Shown here: in pieces, positions 40,283 to 53,602 of the stretch | How the letters are laid out: the number at the start of each line of letters is the position of its first letter | Position numbering within the stretch: the stretch's first letter is position 1 | Origin: Xiphydria camelus | Lineage: Eukaryota > Arthropoda > Insecta > Hymenoptera > Xiphydriidae | Direction of reading: 5' to 3' | Assembly: GCA_963678675.1 (NCBI GenBank) | Contig: OY783196.1 | Coordinates: forward strand, 31,474,827-31,538,826 | Length of the DNA: 64,000 nt | The notes under the pieces: model-generated | What the model was told of the DNA's origin: nothing | The model's input: the letters and a program-made list of their open reading frames with translations, nothing else | Database searches by the model: none | Made by a program: the position numbers and the translations under genes

Positions 40283-40475
40283 CACTGAGAAAAAAAAAGA
40301 TTAAAAATTATTCTATTAGAAGGACAATCTGAGTACGAAAGGTAAAATAGATCAAAAATTATCCTAAGGAAGGTTACATTTTAAACCCTGGAAGGATAAT
40401 TTTTGATCTATTTTACCTTTCGTACTCACATTATCCTTCTAACGGAATAAATTTTAATCTTTTTTTTTCTCAGTG
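40283..40475. mobile_element. 193-bp hairpin MITE with CACTGAGAAAAAAA ends
   Basis: The element begins CACTGAGAAAAAAAAAGATT and ends with its inverse, AATCTTTTTTTTTCTCAGTG. The arms continue for about 90 bp through GAGTACGAAAGGTAAAATAG and ATCAAAAATTATCCT, leaving a loop of roughly 20 bp near 40380. The right flank is TA but the left flank is TG, so a TA duplication is only half preserved. CACTGAGAAAAA termini are common in non-autonomous Tc1/mariner-like elements. Confidence 0.8.
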
Positions 40476-42562
40476 TAGAATATGATATGAATGTAATATC
40501 TAGCGAGGGAATCTGTTGGAAATGCCTGTAACGATGAAACGTTAATAACAATGCATAATCGAGCGAGCAAATCTTTTCTTTATTTTTCACGCTGTGAAAC
40601 GTCGGTCACCGTGCGAAATGTAACGATATGTAAACTGCGATAGGTACTATTCGCACGCTTAATTGATATTTTTTAAATCATCATCTATCGCTAAACTTTG
40701 CAGCAGCGCGAGATAGTACATACAATGCGTTTTATTTTAACTCTTCGCGACGCCAGGAAGTAGAGTTATCGTGGGGATGATAACAGTCACGGCGTAAAAT
40801 CTTAAACGAGACTGATCTGTACTTTGCCTATCAAGTTGAAAATTCCCAACGCGAGTATGAGGGCTCTCCGATTGCAGAGAGCGACGGCGGTTAATGAGTG
40901 TCTAGACGATGGAGCGTGTCGAGCGCCGTTAGCGAAATTACTTAATTCGTTTTGAGCACCCCCTGAGGATTAAAAGAGAGTACTCAAGGTTACGCGACAC
41001 GACGCGTACGAGGTCTCGGTGTATATTGAACTTACGTGAGAAGCGATCCGCACTGACCGAACGAGAAAAATGTTCGAAGCGCGAGTAGTATTTTACGTAT
41101 TATACATAGTTGAGTCATTCAAACGTCGGCACATGCAATTCGAATTCTATATCATCTAGTTAAGAACCATCTCGGGCCCTTTAGTACTTACTCCGACGTA
41201 GAAGACGCGACGAGGATCCAAACCTAACGACGAGATGGCAGAATTCGATTAACGATTTGCATCGATAGTTTTGACGCCGGTCATTAAGGCGATTCAGAGG
41301 CAGAATCCCGACATCGGTCGCCTACGTATATTGACCGGCGAATCAGTTCGGATTGGATGCCTTGTTGTCGACAAACTCACCGTTTCCCCGAGAGTGATCC
41401 GCTTTGCCTATGAATAGGAGGACTTGGGCTTTCCGCGTATCGGCGTATATCGCCAGTGCATATATCCGTCTTCGAACGTCGTATTATCACGCGAATCTCC
41501 ACTGATCTAGATCGATTCTCGATCATCCCGTTTCCCACTAGCGCCTCTCCTTCTGCATTCGCGTACGCGTAATACGGAGAGAGACACAGCTTTATCGAGC
41601 AGGCAAAATCGGGAGATCGATAAGTTAATTTGTCACGTTCCGAAATTAATTCCGTGCCGAACGCCGGATCAAATAATATGCAAAGTACGGTGAAAGTACG
41701 GAGTAAGCCAAAGGATTTCAACGGGTTTCAAGGAAATATTGACTAAACTTTTTTATATTCAGCACCTAATTCCTTGTTCACTGGAATAAAAATCGAGATT
41801 CGTTTGTCCGTGTTCGTTCGTTCCAAATATAGGTGGGTATAGAATATTTAATACGATGATTAATAAACGACAAACGGAGTTGAATGAAAAATAATGAAGG
41901 AGGCGGTGACTTTATTTTAGCATTTTATTAAATGTCGCGTTACAAGATAAGGCTAGCAAGGCTTTGATCGTGCGCGTGTGTTTATTATCGTGTGGAAACT
42001 CGAGTTTTTGCCGAGTGTGTGTACACGTACGGTATTTGAATACAGGAGTGTATAAATGGCGCGTGTCTGCGTATGCGTGTGTGCAACACAAATACATACG
42101 AGAAAAAAACATCGAAGAGGCTGCGAGCGTAATGATGAACACAATGACGTTACCAGTTTTTCAGGATATTTTTTTTGTTCACCCTTTTTCTCTTATTCGT
42201 CAAGCGGACGAGGTTGTATAGGTAGGTATGTATACGCACGCGTAATGCGGTACTCGCTGTGAGACAAAGTTCTGAGCCCAGCGTTGTCTATTTGGATGCA
42301 CGGAAAGGTGGCTCCACGTGGCAACCGGATTGCGAAAATTTGCATCCGTCGAATTCCCACGTGGACCCTGTGCCGCTCCGCGAGTACTCCTGGAGTTTCA
42401 CTCCTGGAGCTGAATTTGGAAAGGTTCAACGTGCTGGCCGGATCGCGGGTACGTGCACTCATTGCATAAACACGACTTATCCACGTTGTTTAGATTTCAC
42501 GTCGTTCGAGGAGTACTCCCGGAGTCCGTCCCTCTCCGTGCTTCGGTCTATCAGCTTTTGAC

Positions 42563-42634
42563 TTTCTCTCTCATTCTCACTCTCTCTCTCTCTCTCATTC
42601 TCTCTCTCTCTCTCCCTCTCTCTCTCTCTCATTT

Positions 42635-42677
<43 letters not shown>
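42563..42677. repeat. Interrupted (CT)n microsatellite
   Basis: About 115 bases of CT with scattered CA/TT/CC interruptions, an older and more degenerate tract than the others. Confidence 0.97.
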
Positions 42678-42681
<4 letters not shown>

Positions 42682-43654
42682 GTGAATATATCGTATTCGT
42701 TTTAAATCGAAGAAACCACAGCTATAACGCAATATGTACAGATTGATTCGTATTTTTAACGATACTAGTATCATAATAATAATTACTTACGTGATAAAAT
42801 TATTCGTTAGATTAGCGGGTAGATACAGTGCGAGAGTGTGCGGCGAGTCGAGCGAGGATCGACCTTTAGGGCTGCCTCACCGTGTGGACGATTGTTTTCA
42901 ACTATCGAACGACAAGGATAAAATATTCGTGGCTGCCAATGCCGAGAGAAATCGTTAACTGCCGTAATTCTAGGCAAATTTTTCTAATTTCGTTTAGGTA
43001 GGTACTGACAACTGGGTACCCCCATGAAATCCGAATACCTACTAGAGTATATTCCATAAATATTCTACGCACATTCGAACATCTGCGGAATATTCTTAGA
43101 ATATCCGATCAGTGCTCGCAATGGCGATACGGACGATAATAACATCAGGCGTCGCTTCGGGATTATCATCTCAATGCGAACGACTTGCCGTCAAATATCC
43201 CCGTGATCTTTGGTGTAGGTCAAGCGTGTTCGTACGATCGATCGCTCGGCACGCCGTCGCTCTGCTCAGCGACACTACGATAAGAGTCATAATATATTAA
43301 TAATCATTATTATCCATATATGCAGAGTCGACTTAAATTTATTACATCGTGTCGCATCGAGTCGGCTCTTGTCAGCTACTCGTCTCAGGAATATCCGGGA
43401 TTAGTCGCAACGTTATTCCCCTTTTCTCCTTTCTCTCGTTTCCCTCTCCCCTTATACTCCCTTCGATCTCTCGATTGCGAACTAACGAGCGGATCCCGTC
43501 GCGATGATCGTGTTGGAATCGCCGTCGTCGCGTCGCGGACGTTTACACGTCGGTTAAAAGTTATGTAGGTAGATTAAACAATTAATGTGATAAATAAAAA
43601 ATACCTTCCTACAAATATGTATAATTAGATGGGGTAGTGCGACAGTCGCGTGGT

Positions 43655-43679
43655 GTGTATGTATGTATGTACGTATGTA
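43655..43679. repeat. (GTAT)n microsatellite
   Basis: Short run of GTAT units with one GTAC variant. Confidence 0.85.
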
Positions 43680-45056
43680 GTCGCTGGGGGGGCCAAAGTT
43701 ATATTCTTCTTTTCATCTGTCACTCGAAACGACGACGACGACTTCCCAAAGCTTCTCGCGATAGAAATTTCAACACTCTCTCTCTCTCTCAATCGAGAGC
43801 TTCTCGCGAGGAAAGGAATCGAAATGCCGTGCGTGAGCACTTTTCTGAGCGTCGACGGCGCAACGCGGAACCGCTGTACGTTGCGAGGGGCAAAAGTTCA
43901 TGATTTCTTTTTCATTAGTCAGTGGAGTTCCCGGAGCGCCACACGGTCCAACGATATAATCGAAGCACGCGTTTCTTGGCTCAACTTTTTCCGAGGGTGA
44001 GCGAGCGAAATTCCGCGAATCGGTGGCTGCTTTGATCTTCGGCGCGGTCGCGGAAACGTGGTGTCAAAGTTGATCATCGTTGAGTTATCGAGGACGTCTT
44101 CGGTGATCCGGAAAGTGTTTCGAGCCCTTCCACGACTTTTCGTTGCATTCGCGATTACAGCTAGGGATGCGATTACCGATCGAACCCGCTATCGATTCGC
44201 GAAGAGACCGAGAACAGGCTGCACGCGAATCCTGTTTGAAGAGAAGCTTAGGAGCGGATTTATCCGCGAGGCAATCCCAAACGTAGACTCCGCAACTCGA
44301 GGGTGTCATTTATCAGCCGAATCGCAGCTGGCAGCGATAAGAGACATCGACGAGGACAGCGGCTCACGGAGTAAAGAGGCGAATCGACGATGTGCGTTGA
44401 AGCGATGTAGAAAAAAAAATTAAGACACGCGCTCACGCAAACACCGGAAGTGGTCAGGGGTCGAGCGCGAGTGGAGCTGGTTTTGCCGCACCCATCGGGA
44501 GAAAAAAGAAATAACGCGAGTTCCGTGCAACCGGAAGTAAGAGGCGTATCGCGATTTCGTATGACGCTCCTCGCCATCCGATGCTGCCTCGTTTACCCCT
44601 TCGAGTCAAGCGGTTTTGTATTTTTTTTTTTCATTACTCCATTCTTTCTCGCGCGTAATTTTCGTCGATTTCTTTCTCCGCGCGTCGAGGGAGGTTCTCA
44701 GCGATTTCAATTTAGAAAATCGTGCGCATTATTTTTTTCACTCTCCTTCTCTCAATATCTCTCCTCTTTTTTTTAACGGCGAGATCAACGAACTCAATTG
44801 GAAATGAAAGGGATTTCTTATTTTCCGCCGGAAGAAACGACCTCGGTGTTCTCTCGAATCCCTTCATCTCGTGGACTCCGTTCATCGTCGATATCGCTCT
44901 CTCCACCTAGACGTTACGACGCCTTTGGAGAATATGCTCGCAATTGCTATTCGTGCAAACTCGTACGCGCGCGCGTGCGTGCTTGTGTGTGTATCGTATA
45001 TGTAGAGGACAGAAAACGGCAGTGAGAATAAATATTCGCTCGCGCATCGTTCGTAA

Positions 45057-45118
45057 TCATCATCATCATCATCATCATCATTATCGTCGTCATCATCGTC
45101 GTCGTCGTCGTCGTCGTC
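45057..45118. repeat. (ATC)n(GTC)n trinucleotide repeat
   Basis: ATC units change into GTC units over 62 bases. They give spurious poly-His, poly-Asp or poly-Met frames depending on frame and strand. Confidence 0.92.
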
Positions 45119-48100
45119 ACCTTTGTCATTGTTGATCGTCATCATCGTCATCAGTGCATGGCCCAGCCGATGGTATAGTTGCGGGAAGCCCTTCCCGTGC
45201 GGCGCAAACGGTCTACGCAAAGATAAGACCACCTTTGTAAAGATAACCGAACAATTGGATTAAGGTTGAGGTGTACGCCATTGTTGTGGTGCGAGTCACG
45301 CGAAAAGAGGACGCGACGAAGGGGGTCGGAAGTGCCAAATCCGATGGGCGAAGAAAAGAGACCGAGACGCGAGTCGACATAAGAAAAAAATTGTTTGCGA
45401 TTCTTCGTGGTCAAAATGCCCGAATTGTTTTGGATGGAAATATTCGACGACGAACGGGGATGGTTGAGCGTCTCTCGCGCGAAAATCGATGCAGAAATCC
45501 GAGGTAGAACCACCGCGTGTGTACGCGCGGATGTTCGCGAGGTTACAAAACCGTCTCCCGTTCTCGTCCAAAACTTCCAAATGGCTCTACACTTCGTCCT
45601 CGTCTCCGTTACGCGGTCCACGAACAACGTCGTAAAACATAGGAATATTATTCACAAATGAAAACTACACATCCTACGTGTTATGCACGAGGGCGTGTTA
45701 TATACGTATTACACGTACGCAAGGCATACGATACGATGCTACGGGAACAACCGGTAGTAATGTAAACACAGAAAAAACCCAAGAATATTATAAAGTACAT
45801 ACATAGATTACGTTAGATATTATGTCTATATATATTATATACGTATGTGTGCAAATAGGCACTGGGGACCTGTCGCATACATCATACATAATACATATCG
45901 AAATTCCGACGATGAACCGAGCAATTGTATTCCAGTCATTTTTTCTCCGAATTTCATTAGCGGTGTTCGAGTGATGAAATTCATAAAATTCGACTCGAGC
46001 ACCGCGTTCAAAAATCCTAGAGTAGGTACCGAAATCCGGTTGCTCGATGGACGATCGGTAGAATTTGCCGTGCGATCTTACCATCTCGTGTGCGTGTGCG
46101 TACGCAAATTGACGGGTGTGCGAAAATAGGAAAGTGTACGGACGTACGACTGGTAAATAACGATCTATATATAACGCACGTTACTGTCGGGATGACTCTG
46201 GTAAAGTTTGGCAGGAAAGGGCTGATGGATGATAAGGAGGATACTAGTATGTGTATACACGTGTATAATTGTTTGCTGAGATATTACAGGGGTCAATTTT
46301 GGGATACGCGTATATCTCTAAACTACACCTTTCGAGATTTGGGGCCGTACCACTGTTACTAAAACTACTCGTAAAGTTATACCGCGTTAAAAATTATTAA
46401 TAATGGTACAGTTCTAATCTTAAACGGGGAGCACTTCTCCGTATATGTAATATGTTAACTCTATCGCGATTATAATAGTTATTTGTAAAGGGGCTTTAGG
46501 TTGGCTTTTCACTTTCACGGCATGCACTGATATAACGAGGGAGAAACAAAGCGATTTTATTCGTACTGCCATCGATTTCAATTTCCAAGCGGGTACCATC
46601 GAAAAGAAATTCGCAACGATGCTTTCGATGAACGCAAACTCCTCCGCGAGACCAAAAAGTCACGACGTAACGAAGACACGGTACAGAGGAGAATCCATTA
46701 TGGTCCTTATCAAGGATTACAATAATTTCAAGTCGTTTCTACCTCGCGATGGCGGTTCTCTGTTTGGCTCTAAATCATGGTGATCTCGGATCCGAGACTA
46801 GGGCGAAAACTTTGACGGAACGAATTTATCTCCGTATTCCAGGGGTGAGACATTTTTTGTCAGCTCAAGAACGGGCGGATCGAGATAGGGGGAGAGGCAA
46901 ATGAAATACTGCCCTGTCACGAGTTACGGACTTCTTTCTCCTCGTCGCCTCTTCGTCGTTGCGCGTGTAGCGAAGAAAATAAGAATCGACCATCGCGCCG
47001 TTGATGCTCGCGCGCACGCGTTACGGATATATTCTCTCTTCGACGGACTATCCGTTTACCAGCACAATATTGAGCTTCACTTTTTACTCGGATTTCGGAT
47101 CGAAGAGAAGCGATCGAACACGTACGAAAATCGTTTCAACTTATACGTGTAGTTGATCTACTATAGGCTTTTCAATTCGATATCCGGCGAATGCATTCGC
47201 CGCGTCGTCTGTATGTTGAAAACGAAATTTCGACAGGGGAAAAAATGAGGATCTACTGTACCATCGTGCACTGTATTGTAAATTTCCCAACTCGTTCCCT
47301 TTTTCCGAGGCCATCGGCGTCACGACAGTTCCGATGAAAAATTGGGATTCGTCCGCGCCAAGGTAAACGTCAAAATTTCATTTCGCCGACAACTTTTTTT
47401 CGCCCGCCTACGAACCATCGAACGCCGAAACGCGCGTGCACGCGTGCGCGAAAAAATTAACAAAACCAAATGTCCATTTCTCGCGCGCGCGCGTTTGAAA
47501 GATAAAATATTTTCGAAGCACCCCTCTCCCCTTTTCCCAAGCACCGCGACGCGTTTCCGTGATATAACGGCAACGATATTGGAAGAAATGAATATCCGCC
47601 GCAAAAAATCATTCACGGTATCGCTCCGGGGAATCGATTCCCCCCTCTCGCGATGCTTCTTTCGTCGCCTCGAATTGCCTTTCGAATCGAGAGGGAGACA
47701 GTTTCGCGACGTGAAACGTTTATCCCTCGGAACGTTCGGCGCGCACCCTTCCAGCCATATCGTATTGAGATATCTCACTTCTCGCACGGCGGAGTAAATG
47801 AGTTTAACGACCTTAATGAAAAAATCACTTGCTCGCCGTGCAAAAAAAAGGAGCGCAGAGACAACAACGGCCTGGCGGTCCGCGCGTCGCATACGTATAG
47901 GTATATCAAACGCGCCACCCGGCGACGATGCAGTCGAGAGACTCGCGTTCGTGTATCGACTGAAGAATGGAAACGGTGAGTGACGCGGCGCGGTGCCAGG
48001 TTGGTTCCCCACAGTTGATCCGGTAAAATAATTGAAGTTTCAATTACCGAATAAATTGCCTCGAATTTCTATCGGGGGGACGCGACTGATCTATTTTTTT

Positions 48101-48177
48101 ATTTCTGCGCTTAGAGCCCCGCTGGCAATTTTACGAAACAAAGTGGACGGGAGAAATGAGAGTCGGCGAAAGCATGG

Positions 48178-48183
<6 letters not shown>

Positions 48184-48217
<34 letters not shown>
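48184..48217. repeat. (GA)17 microsatellite
   Basis: Uninterrupted GA run of 34 bases. Confidence 0.97.
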
Positions 48218-48220
<3 letters not shown>

Positions 48221-48338
48221 CACGTGTGCGATGCTTGCAATTAACGTACGTATACGAATACTTCTAAGGACACGACGCCGTATAAGTGCGTATACAATCG
48301 AGACGCCTTTGGCATCAACGATGCGGAGCTTGCAATTA

Positions 48339-48343
<5 letters not shown>

Positions 48344-48409
<66 letters not shown>

Positions 48410-48416
48410 TCACTCT
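48344..48416. repeat. (CT)n microsatellite
   Basis: CT run of about 60 bases ending in CTCACTCTCTCACTC. Together with the GA run at 48184 it forms a second complementary GA/CT pair. Confidence 0.97.
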
Positions 48417-49864
48417 GACGTATTCAGAGAACGTTTCTTTTTCGCCAACGATAAACGAAGCATTCGATTTGAATTACAATGCAGAGGTCGGAGAGCGGCG
48501 AGATACGAATTGCCCGAAATCCTGCTGCACTTTGGCGCCGACGGCTACGGACCGAGCAACGAACTGGAATGACATTTCAGGTAGATTTGCCTCAGGATTT
48601 TGAATGCTTTTCGATGGATTATCCCGGAACGAAGCTTTTTTTCTGCAGCGAATAAAAGGATGGGGAAAAAACAAATTTAAATCGACGGTGACATATACCT
48701 ACGAGACTCTATATATGTATATGTATATAATAATACTCGAGACCGTATATTTGTTGCCGCTGATCAAAAAAATTCGACGGATTTATCGAAAAAGTCTCAA
48801 AGGAACACCGAGATATCGACGATTTTCTGGGAAAGAAAAATGTTCTCGCGCGTACAATCGCTCTGGGATATTATATTTTCTTTGAGATATCGGCGAAACG
48901 ATGGCTATATTTTAGAAAAAAAAAGCCATATCGCACTATACTATGCCAGCGCGACCTTTCGATTACCAAACACGATTTCAATTTCAAAAGAAATTTCATG
49001 GCTTAGCCGAGAAAGGGGGAATTGATCACGCGTTTGAATACAAATGGCTTCATTTGAAAGCTACACAGAGAACGGAGAACCGAGCAGGTTGGTCCGCGAA
49101 AGCGACCGGAAGATCACCAACTTCTTTCGATTCTCGCTATCTCTCGTTAGACCACCTACAGTAAGACTGATTCGATATTTTTATAAGTCAATCCGTACCA
49201 GTTATACCGATTAAGGACCTCTGATTACTTCTCGTCCGGATTCGCGAAGCTTGCTGATAGATTAAATTGCGCAAGCCTCTGGCATAGCTTGATTTGCATA
49301 TAATTAACCGTGGGTATACGGTTAATATCAAAATCGATTGGGGGTCGTGAGCTTGGGAGAATGCGTGCACTGTCCTTTTCATTGTACCAAACGTATCGTG
49401 ACGTGTGATCGGCGATTTCCATTCGAGCGAGAAATTGGAATTAATGTTACGAATAAATTTAAATACTTCTGATCGACCGAAAATTGCTGTAAAATTTGTA
49501 CGCGATGCTGAAACCAACAGCCGGAGCGGTAGCAACCAGTAGGTATGGCCTCGACGTACCTAGACTAGCAGGCAGTAGATACACCTTGTTATATGTCCGT
49601 TATCGTACTGTTCCTGGTAAGAGCGGCCCATATATGACGGGTCTTGTCTACTGGCTACCAGCTCCGACGAATAACGTCCACATCATAATTGCATAGAAAT
49701 GTTTTCATCTATCTTTTAGATTATCGTGGAGAAATTCGAAGGGAAAATTACACAATAATACCCATCATATTCTACGGACGTGCGTCAATGTGTACGGAGT
49801 AAATAATAATTCCTTGATTCCAATCGAACGATATTAAATTGGAAACACTTGAATGAAGTAAATA

Positions 49865-49870
49865 TTTATT
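49865..49870 (-). terminator. Candidate poly(A) signal for tmod
   Basis: Minus-strand AATAAA about 910 bases after the distal stop codon; I saw no AATAAA between the two. It would imply a 3'UTR of roughly 0.9 kb that is AT-rich and includes a (TA)n-like stretch near 50730-50757. Single hexamers are common in AT-rich DNA. Confidence 0.3.
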
Positions 49871-50778
49871 TCATGTAATGTACATTATGTGAATTTGAGT
49901 TAAATTATTATTTAACGAATAAGCAAAAAAAGTTTGCTGGAATCAAAAATGTTTTCCTCAGTATAGCGACAATATAAAAATGATGTCGACTTTCAATTCG
50001 AACCCTGAATTATTACGTACGCACATCGCGACGAGTACGGGCATCAAAGTACGAAAAAGGATTAAAGAGTGAAATAAGAAGAGCACTCGATCCATTAGAA
50101 AATCAAAAATAATAAAAGAACGAACATTTTTACGGGCAATCGCACGATGTCAATTAGTGAAAGTACACACCTCAAAAGAAAGAATCGTTACACCGAAAAA
50201 GAAAAAACAGTATTCGACGATGAAGTTATAAAAACACACGAGCAAAATGCAAAACTGAGTAGAAAAAGTGCAAAACGAGGTGACAAAAAATCGTGAAGAT
50301 GAGAAAGATCGAATAACGCTCATCGAACGTGTCAAAATTGTGCAAAATCGAAGCGATTCTCAGTGTCGTCGAATTCCGTGCCAAAATTCTTCAAATATAT
50401 TCTCATCTTCGAATCATTTTGCGCTTTCGGTATTCGTGGTATAAATCTACATGGCTAAATAAATTTAAAAAAAAAAGAAGGTCAGTGCGAGCAGCAACAG
50501 TTTCACGCTGCGCGATTGAAATTTTGCAATTGTTTGTTAACTTCATGAAAATATGAATCTCAAATTGATTCGCACCTCTCGATAGAAACACGGAAAATGA
50601 AACGACGATAGCAATCGCGCAACGTAAATGTCCACCCTCTGAGCGCATCAGCATGGACATTGTTAGATAGTCTGGTAAGTGCAAAACTGTAGCATAATAT
50701 CGAGTGCATAAAGTAGTACATAGAGTATATAGTATATATATAATATATATATAATACCTAGGCGAACGCCACATCGCA

Positions 50779-50813
50779 TTAAGATGTCGCCACCCCGAGC
50801 CGGGACTGCCGTA
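50779..50813 (-). CDS. tmod: tmod last coding exon, distal (residues 347-357)
   Basis: A strong acceptor, GTCTGTTGCAG|TACGGC, joins in phase to the single A left by exon 7 and gives IRQSRLGVATS then TAA (50779-50781). The joined end, NIDRIRQSRLG, parallels the NNDLVRKRRLA-type ends of vertebrate tropomodulins, which is the main reason to prefer it over the proximal candidate. The intron is 6.9 kb. The call depends on an 11-residue match. Confidence 0.6.
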
Positions 50814-53562
50814 CTGCAACAGACACCCCCAACCTCCATCATCATCTACATTCAACTCGCAAACATTATCGAAAGGTCGACCATCGATCGATCTTTACGC
50901 TGCATGCGACTGTGCAAGTTACGCGCTCCAGGCGTGCTCCGCGAGGATATCGTTTGTGACTCGATGTTTCGAATATAGAAAAGCAAATCTCGCGTATTTT
51001 TCATTCACTCGATCTCCTCTTGACTTGTTTTGTATAAAATACAATCCGACGTTACGTATCGATCGGAAGATTATGAAAAAAATATCGTTTTTGCTCTCAA
51101 CGAATGTCGCGTATTCGGTTTCTCGAGTGACGTTAGAAATATTAGTAAAATATGTAACGAAAGTCTGTGGCCAAAATTCTGAAATTTATTCCGGGGTAGA
51201 AAATGAAAAAAAAAAATATCAGTCATATACTTTCCTCGCGTTCTGTACGGAATTTATACATCGTTTAATGCTCAATGAGAACGCGATGGATACAAATGAA
51301 ATGAAACTGCGCGTAACTCTTTAAATATCGTTCAAAAGGAATAAATACGCAACGAGACTGTTTCGCGAAGCCAAGAAAAAAAAAACATTTATCCGATAAA
51401 AGCACGGATATTCAAGTTCAATTCGAATGTAATCCGTGCCTCGTAAAATAGAAATTTCTGAACAACCGCAAAAAATCGCTGACCTTTTAAAAAGTTTGCG
51501 TTCGCGAGTGTTCTCGCTAATATCACGATAATTTGCCATGAGTTTTCTCGTTTCTCAACGAGTTCTACATCGAACCGTTTTCCACATTCACACTCTGCAA
51601 ACGTGGTGGAAGAGGATTAAAATTCGACTCGCACGCTACGTCCAAGATTTCGGAGTTACGAGTAATTCGTATTTCACTCGTCGGAGCACGCGGGCGAGTA
51701 TTGCTATTACATGCTGGAAATGCAAATGAAAAATAATATTTTCTCACTCTGTTGCGGTTAGTAAAATACACAGATAATTACATCGAAGTACGAACGAATC
51801 GAAGTTCATCGTTAACAGCTAGATTTCGATATTCCACGTGGAGCGGTGGAACTCAATTTAATGGTACCTACATATCTGGTATCTTTTTATGTATAATGTG
51901 AAAATGAATCGAGGAAAGTGAGGCACTACGTGGTACTCGAATTAGCCCCTGATAACCATATTTAATGATGGAAGAGAGAAGTTAACTCGAGCATGGACCG
52001 CGTTTCGTGCTTCTCGCAAAATTGTAAATATTCGACGAATCGTCCACTTGCTAGAATCACTGCGATGATCGGTCGATTATAATTCGCCAAATGCTTCGCG
52101 GGAATTAGTGTTTCATATCAGCAGAACGTTTGCAGTGCGACGGATGCAAATATCAAACACTCGAAACGCGCAGTGAACAGTCGGTCGGCGCCTAAATATT
52201 CGTACATCCGTGAAATTCCATAAAATGACAGTCTCCGTGGTAGAATATAACTTGGAAAATTCATATCCTCTCTCTCTCTCTCTCTCTCTCGTACGAAAGC
52301 TTCCGTGTCGATGGTAACGATTTTCTGGGTGGCTGGTTTTGCCGGATGCAACTCGCGGGACCTGCAGTGTTTTGAAAGGCAGAATATTCGTTCCGAAAAA
52401 TAACAAGAGTGAAATGTATTTCATCCGTAGTCACTGCAGATATTGTACCACTATTTGATTTTACCGAACTATGAACTCGATTTAATTCCAATAACAATTA
52501 CTTCCAAATTCAGCTGACACGTGTTCGTATACTCGGGAAAATTATTTATCGATATACCATTGAACAGTACTTTATTTTTCACGCGAAAAATATCAATGTG
52601 CATGCCAATCCAAGTAGAATAAATGTGACAGTGAAGAAAAATAAATATAATACGCCGACCGACCATTCGAATATACACGCGCGAAGGCGTCAATATAACT
52701 GTAAAGCGCCAAAGTGTTAGGTAACTGTGAAATAAAAGATCTCGTTAGTAACCATTTTTATACGTCTACTTGGAAAGAAAACAACAGTCGAGGCACACTG
52801 CTTAGCTGCACTTAAAGGTAGACAGAGCTCTCGTCACTTCCTAGTATATGTACATATTATATGCTTTAATTTTACCCTACTATTTTCATTGCTATTAATT
52901 TTCATAATTGAAAAAATATCACGAAATCATTCGATTATACACGTATCCCCGGAGGCCCACAGAATCTCTCTTCCGCGCGCTGATTCATTATTCCCGAGCT
53001 TTCGTCGTCATTTGTTCGTCTACTTTCGTCAATGATTCTATTCGTTGCATTTGATCGCGTTTTGCGATGAATGTCTCGACAGGGTAGATCGCGAGGGTGA
53101 ATTTATGAGACGCGTCATGTGTTTGCGAGTCTCCGAGGAAACTACTGCTTTGACGTCAGCGAATGTCGAGGGCGAAGCCAACTCCAGTGCGTGGTATCGA
53201 GGATGCTAGAACGATGCGGCCTTCTCAAGCGAATTCCTCCACGGTGTTCGGGGCGAATTACCCGCGAGACGTCAGACAATATTCGGGCAAACTCACCGAC
53301 GCGAACGTCGGAACTACGTCACGCGAGGCAAACGTCATGGTTGTAGCTTTATCGTGGAAATTAACACGTCACGTCTTCATCGGGGTCGATGGGATACCGA
53401 GAGGCGTACACTAGAGATCCGAGTGTAGCCGCGTGATCTCGTAAAATAGATATACGTGTTGGTAGTCGTGTAATGATACGCTGCACGAAACTTTGGCGAT
53501 ATCCGTTCGCGTATACCTATATATCTACGTCATTCCCGAAAGCAAAGAAGTACCTATTTGCG

Positions 53563-53602
<40 letters not shown>

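Larger units (their letters stand above)
29111..49864. other. Intergenic: no gene recognised (tmod downstream side)
   Basis: It contains the second retrotransposon end, two foldback elements and microsatellites. GCAAATCATTTG / CAAATGATTTGC at about 36700 and 36740 is a 12-bp inverted repeat. The 230-codon minus frame at 47320-48012 and the 158-codon one at 45151-45627 show no recognisable family. Short exons of unknown genes cannot be excluded. Confidence 0.45.

Noticed and set aside
41377..41721. Minus-strand frame that looks like a secreted peptide (hydrophobic start, then a GGTGAG donor)
   Set aside because: The frame begins at TTG after a TGA, with no ATG and no acceptor upstream, so it cannot be a first or internal exon as it stands.
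44882..45232. Poly-Asp, poly-His and poly-Met frames across the ATC/GTC repeat
   Set aside because: Trinucleotide repeat artefacts; no flanking coding signal.
47320..48012. 230-codon minus-strand open frame, the longest in the window
   Set aside because: CpG-rich DNA is open in several frames on both strands here; the product is Arg/Ser-rich with no domain, and there is no homology I recognise.
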